Source: Hermatobates lingyangjiaoensis (Eukaryota; Arthropoda; Insecta; Hemiptera; Hermatobatidae). From it: a stretch of 64,000 nucleotides of DNA. Location of the stretch: positions 992,001-1,056,000 of the forward strand of contig JAPFBL010000171.1 of the NCBI GenBank assembly GCA_026182355.1. The letters run 5' to 3'. The position numbers and the translations under genes are program-made. Position 1 is the stretch's first letter; each line of letters begins with the position of its first letter. Under the pieces are notes generated by a model, which worked only from the letters and a program-made list of their open reading frames with translations, searched no databases and was not told the origin of the DNA. Shown here in pieces: positions 23,753 through 36,100 of the stretch.

Positions 23753-23935
23753 TTATAAACCTCTGTCACACCTTTTATCTTGTTTGAAGCCTCGTTCCGA
23801 TTTTGCATAGGCTACTACGTCGAATGCATCATCAGAGTAATCCTATGTGAAAGAGGTTCAGATCGCTCTACGAACAAGATAGAATAAATAATGGAAGTTT
23901 ATAATAATATTATAAATCTTTACAAACCTCTGTCT
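23753..23935. repeat. Possible decayed fold-back
   Basis: TATCTTGTTTGAAGCCTCG (about 23777) and the complement of CTCTACGAACAAGATAGAATA (about 23866) pair with mismatches, and ATAAACCTCTGTC is repeated directly at the two ends (23755 and 23919). On the minus strand the middle reads CTCTGATGATGCAT, reminiscent of the CUGAUGA box of other families, but no clean GAAA follows. Confidence 0.4.
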
Positions 23936-26031
23936 TACTAACTTAGTTGCATGTATTTAATAAAGATTGAGAGACAGAATTAGGAAAATATTTTTTTTTT
24001 CTGAGGCTCTTGATTTAACATGAGTCTTAGAAATAAGGATGCAATTAAGAATTTCAGCATGAAAACTATCATAAAAACGTTTTCTTGTGACGGACTCTCT
24101 GTATTCAAATCTTCGAAGAGTTACCTTTTTGCTTAAGGGTCTTACTAATAATCATAGCTATCGAACACTTGTTCCTTTAAACATGCTCCATTCCTTTTAC
24201 AATCAATCTATTTCAGATAGATTTTAGATCGATTATATACAGATATTGTATATCCATTTCTATTAAGATCCATAAAAAGGAAGATTACTTTGTTAAATAC
24301 TTGTTTGACTTTACAATATATGGGCCTACATCATCTGTTTAGTCCAATGATAAAACCAAATTACATTCCTGTATTATTCCATTCGTCATTTTACATTTTA
24401 TATTATCCATATGTATCTTTCGATAACTTTTGACTATTTATAAAAAAACTTTAGACCCTCTGTCTTAACTTGTTGGACAATATTCATTTGAATATATACT
24501 TCCAACATCGCCAAACGCACGAACCATCAAAATACATTCACTAAAGTATCTGCAATAATCTTCGCATAACAATTACACTGTTTTCTTCACTTATTTATAA
24601 CTTAATATTTCATTCATCAAGTAACATTTTAACTTTGTTAGCTCATGCATATCATTTAAGTCGTAATTAATTAACTTCACGTATAACTGATTTCAACATT
24701 TCTCAGCTCCCGAGTGAATAATCATAGTTGATTCGTTAGCCAGAACAGCCGTTTTGCAGGTATTCTTGATTATTACTCTAATGGCTTCCTCTTTAATGAG
24801 CACCTACAAGTATAAAGGTTGAGGCTACATCCCAGTTATAACAACTACACTGTAGTTGGGCCAGAGGAAGTCTTTATTTGGTTCCTGCTTGTTGGATAAT
24901 CACCCGGTGTTAATTTACTTAGATACTTGTACTGTTGGTATCTAAGTACGAGGTATCCCTATATTTTATTAGTTGTTTAGTTTAATAAAAGTTTGTCATT
25001 TCATTATTTATTAACATCACAATATTAATTGGTGTGCATTTATTTATCTATATTTTCCAAATGAATGTGCTATATTTATGACATTTTATTTTCATTTTTC
25101 TTACATGTACCCTCTATATGAAATATAAAATACTGAAAGTATTGCGTTTGGGTGGAAATTTTGATATATTCGTTCTCAACGAAAATATTTCCTTAAGGCT
25201 TTCTGTGCATAATAAAATAGATTTTGCAAATCGATCTGCTTGTTTGTGTGTGTGTGTGTGTGTATCAGTGTTTTGTGCGCGTGTGTATATGTCAGAAGAA
25301 TAACTGAAAAACCAAAATAGCGATAATCATCCAATTTTACTTTTAAGTTCTTTTTCATAAAACAAAGTAGCAGTAACTTCAGAGCAAACTTTATATCTTT
25401 TTAGTGCGTACTTTATAAAGAAAAAAAGACTTGTTTTACGATTTATTAGAAATATTACTACACTATTTGGATTAAAAGTACTATACTTCTGGCCTTCTGT
25501 TCGCATTTATCATTTGTAGGCTACTATCCAAATATAAATTGTCCTACAAGGTAAAAAACTTGAAAATCTCTCCTGGAATAGTGATATACAAACTTCAGAA
25601 GGATTCTGATTACGTTGATTTGTGTGTTTAAAGCACAAATCTGCACTAAGACTGTAAACAGTACTTAGTAAGTATCAAACTACTTCAATTAATTAAAGTC
25701 AAATAATGTATTTGAGGAAATAATTTCAGGAAAATATATTTTTTTTTTAAATAATAGGCGAAAGAACTAGCACATTACATTTAATGACAGTTAGTAATCT
25801 TTATTTTTTATTCATAAAGCCATAATTATTAGTATTAATATTTATTATTACAATTAACACGTTGTGTTCAATATTATAGGGAATATTGCATTTGTTGTTT
25901 AATAAATATAAATTAAACAACATCTATAATCATGTACATATAAAATAAATCAAATTTGTCATAATAAAAGTGCATTATGTGATAAACTTATAAATCTGTA
26001 TCACATACAACCAATAGAATATAAGAAGTGT
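23936..26031. other. AT-rich stretch, simple repeats only
   Basis: Holds a (GT)n run at 25243-25262 and a 9-base inverted repeat CTTAGATAC/GTATCTAAG near 24920-24945. Open frames on both strands at 25118-25358 come from the GT repeat. No gene seen. Confidence 0.45.
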
Positions 26032-26220
26032 CTATGTATGTAATAAAACATTAGTATAATTAGGTAGGAGACCTTTGTTAATACAAATACAATTACATTT
26101 TTTGTCAATTTCTCTTGTAATGATTTTCTGAAATAGCTTCTCAAGCTTTCTAATCTCACACTTCCACTCATCAGGTACTGTGTGTAATAATTCACCTACA
26201 GATTTACTGGGTAAAACCAT
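26032..26220 (-). pseudogene. PLE N-terminal coding fragment
   Basis: The minus strand has an open frame starting MVLPSKSVGELLHTVPDEWK and running through IRKLEKLFQKIITREIDKKC to CINKGLLPNYTNVLLHT, stop. The Lys/Leu-rich helix followed by a C-x4-LLPxYTN motif matches the fragments at 46640-46770 and 21440. I infer this to be the start of a PLE reading frame upstream of the reverse transcriptase. A hammerhead-like core lies about 40 bases upstream of the ATG on the same strand (26261-26286), which fits a PLE terminal repeat followed by its frame. No reverse transcriptase follows downstream. Confidence 0.6.
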
Positions 26221-26244
26221 TCAATCGATTGATACCTTACAAAA

Positions 26245-26300
26245 AAAAATATATCCAACGTTTCGGTCTTCTTTGACTATCCTCAGGGCGTGAACAAATA
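26245..26300 (-). ncRNA. Hammerhead-like core, family F (PLE 5' terminal repeat)
   Basis: The minus strand reads CTGAGGA, TA, hairpin GTC-AAAGAA-GAC, C, then GAAACGTTGG (26286 down to about 26253). CUGANGA and GAAA are the invariant hammerhead boxes and both are intact. Stem II is only three pairs. Stems I and III and the cleavage site are not obvious, so activity is uncertain. PLEs are known to carry hammerhead motifs in their terminal repeats; the coding fragment just downstream supports that reading. Confidence 0.5.
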
Positions 26301-29293
26301 CAACATTATTACAAATGAAACTACATAAAACGCAAAAAATATAAACATTCGAAGATAATAACAGACATGATAAAACTATTCTTAAACCTTTAAAAAGAGG
26401 AGGTTATATTAGGTTTCATACGTTCAATGTAGTTAACTCAAATGTACCTAGTGTCCTACTATTATTACAGAAAATCATCAGAAGAGTAATTGGCTTAAAA
26501 TTTAATTGTATGTGTATATAATATAGTAGAGTTGTACCATCACTCTTTTTATTGTTAGTAATCTTCTCCTAGAGTTTTGGAGATAGACTTTTAGAGTCAT
26601 ATATACTCTGAAAATACATGAAAAAATCTACTTAAAGTTGTATATTTCATTTTAATATTACTAACTGTAATAATTATCAGTTGCTGTTAGCAACTGATCC
26701 ATTTTTTCATTCATTTGAGTAGACACATATTCACACATATGAGCAGTATACAACTTCAACACTTCAAGCAAGATTATGTAAAAACTCTATACTACTTTAT
26801 ATGATTTGTATTCTATAAATTTAAACAGTTTATTCATAGGATCATTTGAAAACCATTTTTCATATTAAATTACATGCATGTTTTGCCAAAGTATTTCATG
26901 TTACATAAGGTACAGCCTAAGATATTTAAGACAAAATATAACAACAAAGTAGATAACTATAAAGTTCTGCTTCTAAGCACCTCTCGGTTTGTTAAAAAAA
27001 AAAAAATTATTAATCAATAAAGATAACCAAAATAATTTATTTACGTTTCTTTTTAAACTGTAGATAATGACAAATTGAATTATTCATCTTCAAAGCTAAT
27101 TAATTACCAAATTTACTCAATTATTCAAATAACTTAAGCCTTCAGAATATAATTGATTACGCATCTGATTACATTGTTGATCCCTTATACCTTTTAATGA
27201 AACGATTAATAATATTTTTCAAATAGAGATAATAATCTTACTTATTAGTCGAAGTTACTTTTTTTTATTTTATTATTATTAATTTAAATTACTAAATCAT
27301 TGTTCCAAAAACTTACCATAATTGATGTCATAAGTATTAGTGATCTGTAGTTATTCAGAAGTGGTACACCTTGCGAGCGGTCACTCAGTGTTTATAGCAT
27401 ACATTCCAAGTACTCTATTATTTTTAAAAATATGTAGCAAGTCCATTTAAAAAAAAAATTAATTTCATTGACTGTTAATTATTTGGGACAATATTCTTAC
27501 GATAATAAGAACCAATGATCTAATTTAATTAGTTTATTGTCAATATGTTTAATAATCTATGAATCCTCATTATTTTAATCATGATTTTATTAAGATAATA
27601 ATAAAAGAATAGTAGTTTGTGATAACAGAGTAAACATTTATCGTCCATTTGCCTCTATTTCATTCGACTCTTACAGTTTTTCCCTCTAAAGCCTTGATAA
27701 TTAAAGTAAACAACTATTTCTTCTTTTTTCTTATGGCTCCACAACTTGTTTTAATTTTCAACTCAATCTAGAAAAACTTTTTGAATCAAATAATTTAAAA
27801 ATGTACTAATTAAGGAAATGTCTCTTCATTTAGACAAATGGTTTTCAGTTTCATTAAAACTTGCCAAATTGAATGGAATAACAGTGTGAGCAATTTTGTT
27901 TTTCATCCCAGTGGTTGCATACTAATGAAATTTAAAAGAAAAATTCATTAAACTCTTCACTATATAAATTTATTTTTTTTTTCGACTTTATAGGGATATA
28001 TAATTATTATAGCAAGGAGCATGAAAATCAAAAATTTTGATTGTGAAATGAAAAAGTATGAAATCAAACATTTTTTTGCGAGTCCGGAAATCAAACGTTA
28101 TTCAAGTCCGGAATTACGATAGGAGATGTGTATTGCATGTCTTTTAGCAGAGAACAAACCCAGTTCTAATGATAGATAAGAGTTTCATGAAAATCTTTCC
28201 ATCTTTAATACAAGTAATGCTATACATTAATGATGAAATAGTATAGATTGTATAAGGACAGAAAAAGTTATGTTAAAAGGGTAGACGTTGTCACAGGTGA
28301 AATGAAATGTTGACGTTCTTGGAACACTCAGTTATAGAAAAAACCCAATAATGAAACCATATCTTCCCAGAAGAGCCTAGGGTGACCATGTTATAAAGAT
28401 AACATACATTTTAAAGTGATACGTTAAAGGAGTCTGCTAGTCCTTACACAAACATTCCTTCCTTATAAAATCCGGCAGCTTACTCGACTCCATCAAATCT
28501 ACAAAGTCAGCAAAACAAATGCATAATTTTTTTGTCGCTATGGTACTACAGAACCAAAATATCAACGTTTTCATAAAATTTGTCATATTTTGACATCAGC
28601 CACTTTCAAAATTTCTGCGATCTACCACAGTATTGAACTTGTCACAGAGTCTGAAGATTCAAACGACAAGAGCTAGATTTCCCTTTACTGGTGCTCGCTG
28701 CCTAGTCCCACAATCTGTTCTACAGATGCTTCAGTGAAAGCCCAATGGGGTTAAGCAGATCACTGCCTTTGTTTCTTGATTAATAGGTTTCAAGTTATAT
28801 CCACTTATTGTTCTTGCCCCAGCTTTGTTCTCTACCTTTAAACTCTACTTATACATCCAACACAGAAGAATTAATTCAAAATTTCCTTTTCAATTGTCCT
28901 TTTCTTTTAATTCAATAGAGTTTAAATTAAAATGCTAATTATAGAAGTTAGATCAAAGCGGAAAAGATATAGTTTATTTATAAGAATTCCACACGGGAGT
29001 AAAACTGGAGCAATAAAATTTACTTATATTATCCACACTGGCATTGTCTTTGTCTTCTTAGATAATATTTTAATCCACAACCTTTAATTACATTTTTTAA
29101 TGTTACCACTTATATTCATTCTCTATTTTATAAAACAGAGATTGTAGAGTAGATATCATGCTCTCCAAGACTTAGGTGTTCACTTTTTTTCTGTTCTCCT
29201 AATTTTCTTATTCCTAGCTTTTAGTTTAAAAATTTCTAATTCTTATAAATTTATGTGCATATTTTTATTTGCTTTAGTATTATTTTGGCCAAC

Positions 29294-29297
<4 letters not shown>
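26301..29297. other. AT-rich stretch, no gene seen
   Basis: About 3 kb of low-complexity AT-rich DNA. AGTCCGGAA is repeated at about 28081 and 28105. A slightly richer patch at 28480-28770 shows no coding frame. Nothing else recognised. Confidence 0.45.
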
Positions 29298-29327
<30 letters not shown>

Positions 29328-29453
29328 ATTTCACATAAACACGTGAAATAACAATGAATGATCAAACCACAATAAGAAATGGGAAAACAAGACTAAGATC
29401 TTTCAACCGTAACAAACGGTCTTCGTCAGAGTCAAAAACCCAACTGGAATACA
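29298..29453 (-). repeat. (TA)n plus PLE terminal repeat, family A
   Basis: The (TA)n run 29298-29325 passes directly into AAAGATTTCACATAAACACG and then the standard family A unit. The minus-strand core (29401-29429) is CTGACGA, A, hairpin GACCG...CGGTT with a seven-base loop, GAAAGATC. This is one of the cleanest cores in the window: both invariant boxes are intact and stem II has five pairs. The unit ends at CCCAACTG (29453), the same end point as copies at 45755 and 45925. Confidence 0.7.
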
Positions 29454-29775
29454 GTTGTTGTATGGTAACCGATACATTTATTTTATACATATAATAAATA
29501 TACGATATATTAAATGAAATACTTCACATCATGATTGCCCAGTTTTGCTTCATATCGTTAGCTACGATCCGTTGTGAGAGAGGTATAACAAATTCCTAAT
29601 AAGTTAAGGCTTAGACTGAGATTTATTGAAGCATATTTAAAAGGTGATCAGCTAGAATTGATATACGTAAAAAATATTCATATAAATACAAAATATACGT
29701 AAGAGGACATAAAAAAATAAGCATTTAAAAGGATATATTCAAAAAATAATTGTTTCTTTTTAAAGTATTTTCTAT
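29454..29775. other. AT-rich gap
   Basis: No feature seen. Confidence 0.45.
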
Positions 29776-30030
29776 TTAAAGATTTACTAGTCCACTTTTT
29801 TCTGCTGATATGAAAATTAACGATACTTCTTTGAGATGCTGTAGGTCATCAAGATAACGCTCATATGTTTCGTAGAACCGAATCAATTCTCTTTCAAGTG
29901 TCTCTTCATTTGCGGGAAGAATAAAGAAGCCATAGAGACTGAAGACTCTTTGAGTATCATATTTTAAAGAAGCAAACACTAATGTCTTCACAAGCGTTGT
30001 GCAGTGTATGGCGAGGACATGGTGAAGGAA
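29776..30030 (-). CDS. Unidentified coding-like frame, possible exon or retroelement remnant
   Basis: The minus strand is open for about 85 codons from a stop at 30031-30033 to a stop near 29776. The peptide contains LAIHCTTLVKTLVFASLKYD, then FSLYGFFILPANEETLEREL and RFYETYERYLDDLQHLKEVS. Composition is balanced (Glu, Arg, Tyr, Leu), unlike the Lys/Asn/Ile-rich chance frames elsewhere, and the second half would form a charged helix. No start codon is evident (the first in-frame ATG-like site is a GTG), and I see no convincing splice pair. I do not recognise the family; it could be a host exon or a fragment of an unidentified mobile element. Confidence 0.3.
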   Translation of the reverse strand, partial: FLHHVLAIHCTTLVKTLVFASLKYDTQRVFSLYGFFILPANEETLERELIRFYETYERYLDDLQHLKEVSLIFISAEKSGLVNL

Positions 30031-30033
30031 CTA

Positions 30034-30435
30034 TTCGGCCGATTGACATAATTCACGTCTTGTTCTTCTCTCACACTCACAGTCCCACATTCAGCTCAGG
30101 TCTATCAGGAAGTAATATCAGGCTGACCTTCGTCACTTGGCACACTCTTCCTGTCCACAATTCTTCTATGATAAAATAACGAATCAGCATTGTTTTCATA
30201 TTATCCAACACATCTGCTAGTTATGCCACTGATATCACCTTTTCTTTACTTATATAAAAGTATTATATCAAGTTAAAAATTCATAAAAGTAATATTGAAG
30301 TTACAACTTCATAAAACAGTCCAATCTAGATTCATTCTTTCATGTGGAAGTATAAAGAATAGTGCATGTAAAGATAGCCACTTGAGATGAATGATTAAAC
30401 CTTCCTAGTTATATAAGTGATTATGGAAATGTGTG
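30034..30435. other. No gene seen
   Basis: A short richer patch (30034-30175) grades into AT-rich DNA. No repeat or coding signal. Confidence 0.4.
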
Positions 30436-30793
30436 CTCAATATTGTTGATTTCAATGTTTTTATTGACTCAACATAGTGTTTCAATATTGTTCATTTCAA
30501 TGTTTTTATTGACTCAACATAGTGTTTCAATATTGTTGATTTCAATGTTTTTATTGACTCAACATAGTGTTTCAATATTGTTGATTTCAATGTTTTTATT
30601 GACTCAACATAGTGTTTCAATATTGTTGATTTCAATGTTTTTATTGACTCAACATAGTGTTTCAATATTGTTGATTTCAATGTTTTTATTGACTCAACAT
30701 AATGTTTCAATATTGTTGATTTCAATTTTTTTATCGAAACAACTTAGTGTTTCAATATTGTTCATTTCATTGTTTTATTGAATCAACATAGTA
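30436..30793. repeat. 45-bp minisatellite, about 8 copies
   Basis: TATTGTTGATTTC / AATGTTTTTATTG / ACTCAACATAGTG / TTTCAA repeats with a period of exactly 45: TATTGTT starts at 30441, 30486, 30531, 30576, 30621, 30666, 30711 and 30756. The middle copies are identical except GTTGAT versus GTTCAT; copies 7 and 8 are diverged. Because 45 is divisible by three, frames on both strands stay open through the array (30431-30781 plus, 30492-30725 minus). These are repeat artefacts unless transcription is shown. Confidence 0.97.
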
Positions 30794-31483
30794 TTTTTGG
30801 CTTAGAATAACTTCAATAGATTAATTTATTCGTTTATCAAGGGCGTTAATTCTCCTGATAATGGTTTAATGGAGCATTTCCTCTTGTTAAAATTGATAAT
30901 TGTGCATAGCAAAATTAACAGAGATCATTCCGTAACATCACACACTAAACTAGCTCCAATGTATCATTTTTATTTTTAATCTAACTTAAGTTTTAGCCAT
31001 TAATTTAACTTAGTTATATTAACACAATTCTGATATTAACACAAAAGCAATGACTTTTAACAAAATAAGAAATTAAAATAGTAACCAAATATCATAGTGT
31101 TATCGTAAATTTTATCGTTCAAGAAAAATTTTTGACGGAGAAACTAAATATACTATCTCTAATGTTTGAAAATTATTGTAAAACAAACTCCTGAGGAATT
31201 AATGTATACATTAGTACATTGAACATATGAAACATTGAGTTAAAAACATACCTATATAAATGTAATTCAACAAAAAAAATGTATGCATGGTTACATTTAC
31301 CAGTGAAGTATAATTATCTATTACCTTCAATATAAAAATTTAGAGATATAAAGATAATGTGTTTCAATTGAAATTTTAGTACTAGTGTCCAATGGAATTC
31401 CTTGACATAAATTTGGAAACATTAAATAAATACATGCATATTATAATTACCACTGAGGTTAGTATGATTTATATATTAATACG
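30794..31483. other. AT-rich stretch, no gene seen
   Basis: No feature recognised. Confidence 0.45.
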
Positions 31484-31690
31484 GCAAACCGTCATACCTC
31501 GTACGATGATGTTGGGGTCGTTGGAGCGCTTTCGGACGCTGTCCATCTTCAACCACAACTAACTAACTAGAGGTAATTTTTTTTTTAGAGTTAGTTTCCA
31601 TTGAAGATGGTCAACATCCGAAAGCGCTCCAACGACTCCAACATCATCGTACGATGTAAGACGGTTTGCCATATTAATAATATAAATTAA
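31484..31690. repeat. Head-to-head PLE terminal repeats, family J fold-back
   Basis: The arms 31484-31566 (minus orientation) and 31590-31672 (plus orientation) are close inverted copies around a T-rich spacer. Each has TTGAAGATGG, a short hairpin (GGACA/TGTCC-like, partly decayed), GAAAGCGCTCCAACGACTCC, ACATCATCGTACGA and GACGGTTTGCC. The cores lie at 31530-31552 (minus) and 31601-31623 (plus). The right arm ends in ATATTAATAATATAAAT, as in other J copies. Confidence 0.85.
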
Positions 31691-32184
31691 ATAAATGGGT
31701 TAATTTTGTAGATAAATGAGCATATTTTTGAATCTGAGAAATTGTTATTTCTAATAATGTTGTTTTCTATGTTATTTTAACCAGATTTTTATTATGATTT
31801 ACTTAATTAAGCTAAGAGTAAATATCTAATTAATTATTTGGGAGGATGATGATCCCACTTAAGATGTGAGTGGGAACTGAATGTGTAGGAGTTTCATAGG
31901 AGACTACATGTGTGAGTAAAAATAAATGTTGAAACTGACTCACTTGATACGATCAGTCAGCTACGAGGTCAGTAGGTAACTTCACAAAACAGCCGCTTAT
32001 TTTCAAAATGTTTTCTCCACTTACATTACTCCAGCCTGCAACTACTAAGAACCACCTCTCTGGCTTAGAGGCACTCTGACCAAGTTAGTCAGTTCTGATG
32101 TCCACATCAGATATTCTGAGGTTTGTTCAAAACTTTTGAAGTACATGAGAAGTTCCTGATCAGAAACACTACAGTGAGAGTGTT
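31691..32184. other. Mixed stretch, no gene seen
   Basis: AT-rich to 31840, then of moderate GC. No coding frame or RNA gene seen. Confidence 0.4.
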
Positions 32185-32355
32185 TGGGAAGAATGACAAG
32201 TACGAGTAACATGAAGTGTGTTACAGTTTTGTGGAAGTCTCTGGTGACTTTGCAAACTAACTGATGTCCTATGCTGAGTCTGACAGTGAGAAAAGGATTC
32301 CGGCCAGCCGTAGAATCTAGTTTCTTGCAAATGGATCAATCTTAGATGAGTCTAA
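32185..32355. repeat. Member 1 of a local diverged repeat pair
   Basis: GAGTCTGACAGTGAG followed by GGCCAGCCGTAGAATCTAG here resembles GAGTCTGAGAGTGAG followed by GGCTAGCCGCAGTGTGGGAG at about 32870-32910. The two copies flank a SINE fragment. The family is unknown. Confidence 0.45.
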
Positions 32356-32455
32356 AACTTGATTGTATTGCAACGTCTACACTAATAAAGCTTTTCAAGT
32401 ATTGGAGGTTTTCTAGGAGTGATATTTGTGACTCATTTATTACTTGGCACCCATT

Positions 32456-32655
32456 TAAGTATTAGGCGAGCCACAGTATCTGTTGATTCTACATTGAGAG
32501 TCCTAAATTTTGCATAACTCAAATGTATTATAGTAGGTCTGATCCTTAACAGGTACCAGACATCGTAAAAGCTCAGGACCGACAGCTTAACGTCGTCTCT
32601 CAGGGATTATGTACTCAGATTTAATGAATAATGTGGGATAATGTGAATAAATCGA
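32456..32655 (-). repeat. SINE copy S4, minus strand, truncated head
   Basis: Shares with S3 the segments GATTCTACA, CCTAAATTTT, GATCYTTAACRRGTACC, GACATCGT, GACCGACAGCTTAACGTC and ATGTACTCAGATTTA, all in the reverse orientation. The tRNA-like head is lost or unrecognisable. It begins AGGCGAGCCACAGTATC, as in S5. Confidence 0.7.
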
Positions 32656-32779
32656 TGTTCAAAGAAGTTATTGAGACAGTCTACCAGTCCAAAGGCAAGT
32701 ACGTTGACACTAGTCTACACTAGACTCTAGTTATTGAAGTCTAAAAGTCAGGAAGTAAGAGTGTACACCTTCTTCAGTC

Positions 32780-33110
32780 ACTCTTTCCAGAGGAATGTAA
32801 AGGGACAAAACTAGTGGATAATGACTGGTTTCTTTTATTGAGACACCTGGTAAGTTCTGAGACTGCGTTGAGTCTGAGAGTGAGGCCCTGGCTAGCCGCA
32901 GTGTGGGAGGACTGCGTGAGTGGTGAAGACAAGTCTGAATGGGCGGCCGCTTTGTGCAGGTACCACATCTCTTGACCTCGCCAGCTAAATCAATGGACTT
33001 CCACCTTCGTGTCATTCACCAGCCCACAGGTGGTTTTCTTTCTCAACACGTGCGTCCTTCCACTTGGCCTAAAATAATCACTACAAAACCAGTTATCGTT
33101 TGCGTCTATT
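32780..33110. repeat. Member 2 of the local repeat pair, higher GC
   Basis: See 32185-32355. The stretch has visibly higher GC than its surroundings and frames open on both strands (for example 32731-33015 minus, 32939-33130 plus), none with a known domain. GGGCGGCCGC at 32940 is unusual for this window. Confidence 0.35.
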
Positions 33111-36100
33111 ATCTCTACTGTACACTTTAGTTTAAGCACAAAAAAAAATAAAACATCTCATACATTTTCAGAAATTTCGTATAATATTATTTTAAGGAAA
33201 ATAATGCTATAAAAAAAGACGATAATAGGGCAGTTCTACAAACAATTGACATGGGACGGAATAGTGCAGATAAATAGCAAATTACTGAAAAGTTTGGTAA
33301 TCAGTTACTAAGGGGTGTTTATTTAGGTTAGAAAATAATTTAAATGTCTACATACAAAATTCATTTGCGATTAATAACTTATAAATTAAAGGTTTGAAAA
33401 TTAATGAGAATATATCAAAATAAAAAAACTTTCCTAAAGAGAAATGACTATGATCGAAAAATGATTAAAAATAATTTCTTAATAAATAGTTCTAATAAAA
33501 ATATTTATTAATATTGCTTCATGGAACGTCCAAGATTTATTTGTAATACAAGAAGTGGGATATGGAGAATTAGTTGAAATCTTGCTGAGAACTATGTACA
33601 GCTAATAATCCCATTAAGATTGAAAACAATTTTAACGAAGATTTATTTATTACTATAAAATACAGAAAAGAAGGAACTTTAATATTTTTGATTATCAACT
33701 ATAAAAAAATGATATCTTTGCAGTGCATGAAGCCGTCAATACATCATACAATGCAAAATTGCCCATCTTGTGATGATAAAACAAGTTCCTAGTCATTCTC
33801 TTTAATTCTAGTTTTTTTTTTCTTTTCAAAAACATTTTTTAATTCAAGTTTCTAATCAACTTTCTTTATTTTGATAATTGTGTTCATAAATATAATAATA
33901 ATCACGGTTATGCAATAGAACTTCTGAATGCTCGATGTTGATTATGTTTAGTTTCCTCAAGTTACTGTTAGTTTTGACAAAAGATATTGCTTCTTCTATT
34001 TGTTTTTTCCAGCAACACAATTCCCTCATAATGAGAGATTCGAGTACTACTTGTAATGAGAAGCGAGTGTTTTTTTTTTTGAGTTTCACGCCTTACTATT
34101 AACAACAAAATGAGCTGAAGCACTTAACAATGTAGTGCAAGCAACAAACAGCATCGAATTTCAAACAGAATACTCTTTTGAGTGGCGTGACAAAGGGCTC
34201 AAGGGCTTTTGTCCTTCCTACTTCCTGTACACTGACCCTCTCCGTCCCTAAGCCCCACTGTATAAAGTTTCACTACACGTGTTCTTTCATCTTTACTAAT
34301 TGTTTCCTTTAACTTTTCTACTTTCCTGCCGCTATGCGTCAATTTTATGCATATTAATAACAGAAGAAGGTAATACTCATCTCGCTTCTGTTCTTCCCGT
34401 TTTATATAATTAAACTTTACATGATTATGCTATTAATGAAGCAATTAAAATTGTTTATTTAAATATCGTTTAAGACAAGGAAAGCTCTGAAGCTATTATT
34501 TGACATGAATATTTAAATAGTCATTTCCACAAGTGAGATGCTTTTGTTTATCTGATACTTTGACGTTACATTCTCTTCTTTGATATTGTCATCACTCTGG
34601 ATAGTTCGTAACTCTTTCAGTCCTCCTTAAGCCTACCAGTCCTAACAATCCCTTGATTATAAAAAATATCACTCACAACAAATAAAAAACTGTTCCACGA
34701 TCTCTTCCTATTCAGTTATAACTGCTCTGTATTACTCATTTACCCGTCAATCCTTCTGCTACTTGTTGACTTTTTTTTTTAATCTTGACGGTTACCCGTC
34801 TTCTTCGTGAACCTCTCCTTTCAAAGTTTGCTGTTTGAACCGTACTTAGTGTGATATATTTTATGTTCATTTAGCATCAAGAAGTTAAGGCTTTGCATGA
34901 AATAATCATAATTCTCCGTTCAGTCGACATTATATCTTTTATGTTACTATCGACCCAATTCTTAATGTCTCAGCTTTAATGAATGTTTTAAAGCACGAAT
35001 TCTTAAAGGAAGTACCTTGCCACAGTAGATATGACACATTAAGATCTTCTAAAGATCACATCTAACAGCTGGAATCCACCACTATTCAGTCATATTGATC
35101 ATTAGGATTGCATCATTGTCATAAGAAAGATTTTCTAGAAACTAACTATAAATATGTAAACATGTCCTGACTATAGTGACGTTGCAATGCAGAAATGTTA
35201 AAAATTACAATCACGAGTAGTGAAATAACTCGGGTTCAAGGCCAAGCTACAACTGGTTACTCGTAATACATTTATTGCCTTGTCTAGAACTTGAACATTG
35301 CAGTAAAACTTCCACAAAACTGTCTGTCACATTGTAAAGTTTTATTCATAGGTCAGGATTATTTATCATTGACCTGTCTCATTGGCTTGCAAAATTCACT
35401 TTACAGAAATACCATAAATGACAACATCTGAAGGCTGTTGTCATTTAGCAGCATATATAAAACTAGTATATACCATCATATAGTGCATATATATTCAAAC
35501 AAATATTAAAGATTATTTTGATTGACCATATTATTCGTCTCTCAATAGAACATTAAATGTAATCCAAAGAAAGGAAGAATGGTGTCTGATCAATGTGTGT
35601 ATACTAAGCGAGTTGTTTTTTTAGGTCAATATGGATTTTGCATTCCATATACATTAATGCTGATGAAAAAAAAATAAAATTTCTCTCAATATTATTAAAA
35701 ATTCAAATTAATTAACAAAAGGAAAAAATCTAAGAGCATTAAAAGAAATAAAGAAGAAATGTAATTTAAAAATCTTTATAAATAGTGCACTGGTTGAGAT
35801 TGAGATAAAGGCTTTGTGGGAAGATAATTCAGTGTTAATGGCAGCTGGGGCCAGGCCAGGGCCGCTAAGCGTTTCTAACCTCCCAAACCACTTCAGACAT
35901 TTCCTGATTTTTTTTCTCTCAACGTCACTCTAAACAAGGAAAAACAGTTTTCAATAAAACCATAATTCCTTCCCTTTTTTTTATAAAACTAGGACAAGTA
36001 CTCTTTCATGATAATCCATTCAAAAATACAATTTTTATTCAATAATTTTTTAATATTATTCTTTTTTTTTTCTTAAATAATTTTACATCGTACAATAGAA

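Noticed and set aside
30431..30781. Repetitive membrane-like protein from the 45-bp array
   Set aside because: Repeat period divisible by three keeps both strands open; no start context or flanking gene structure.
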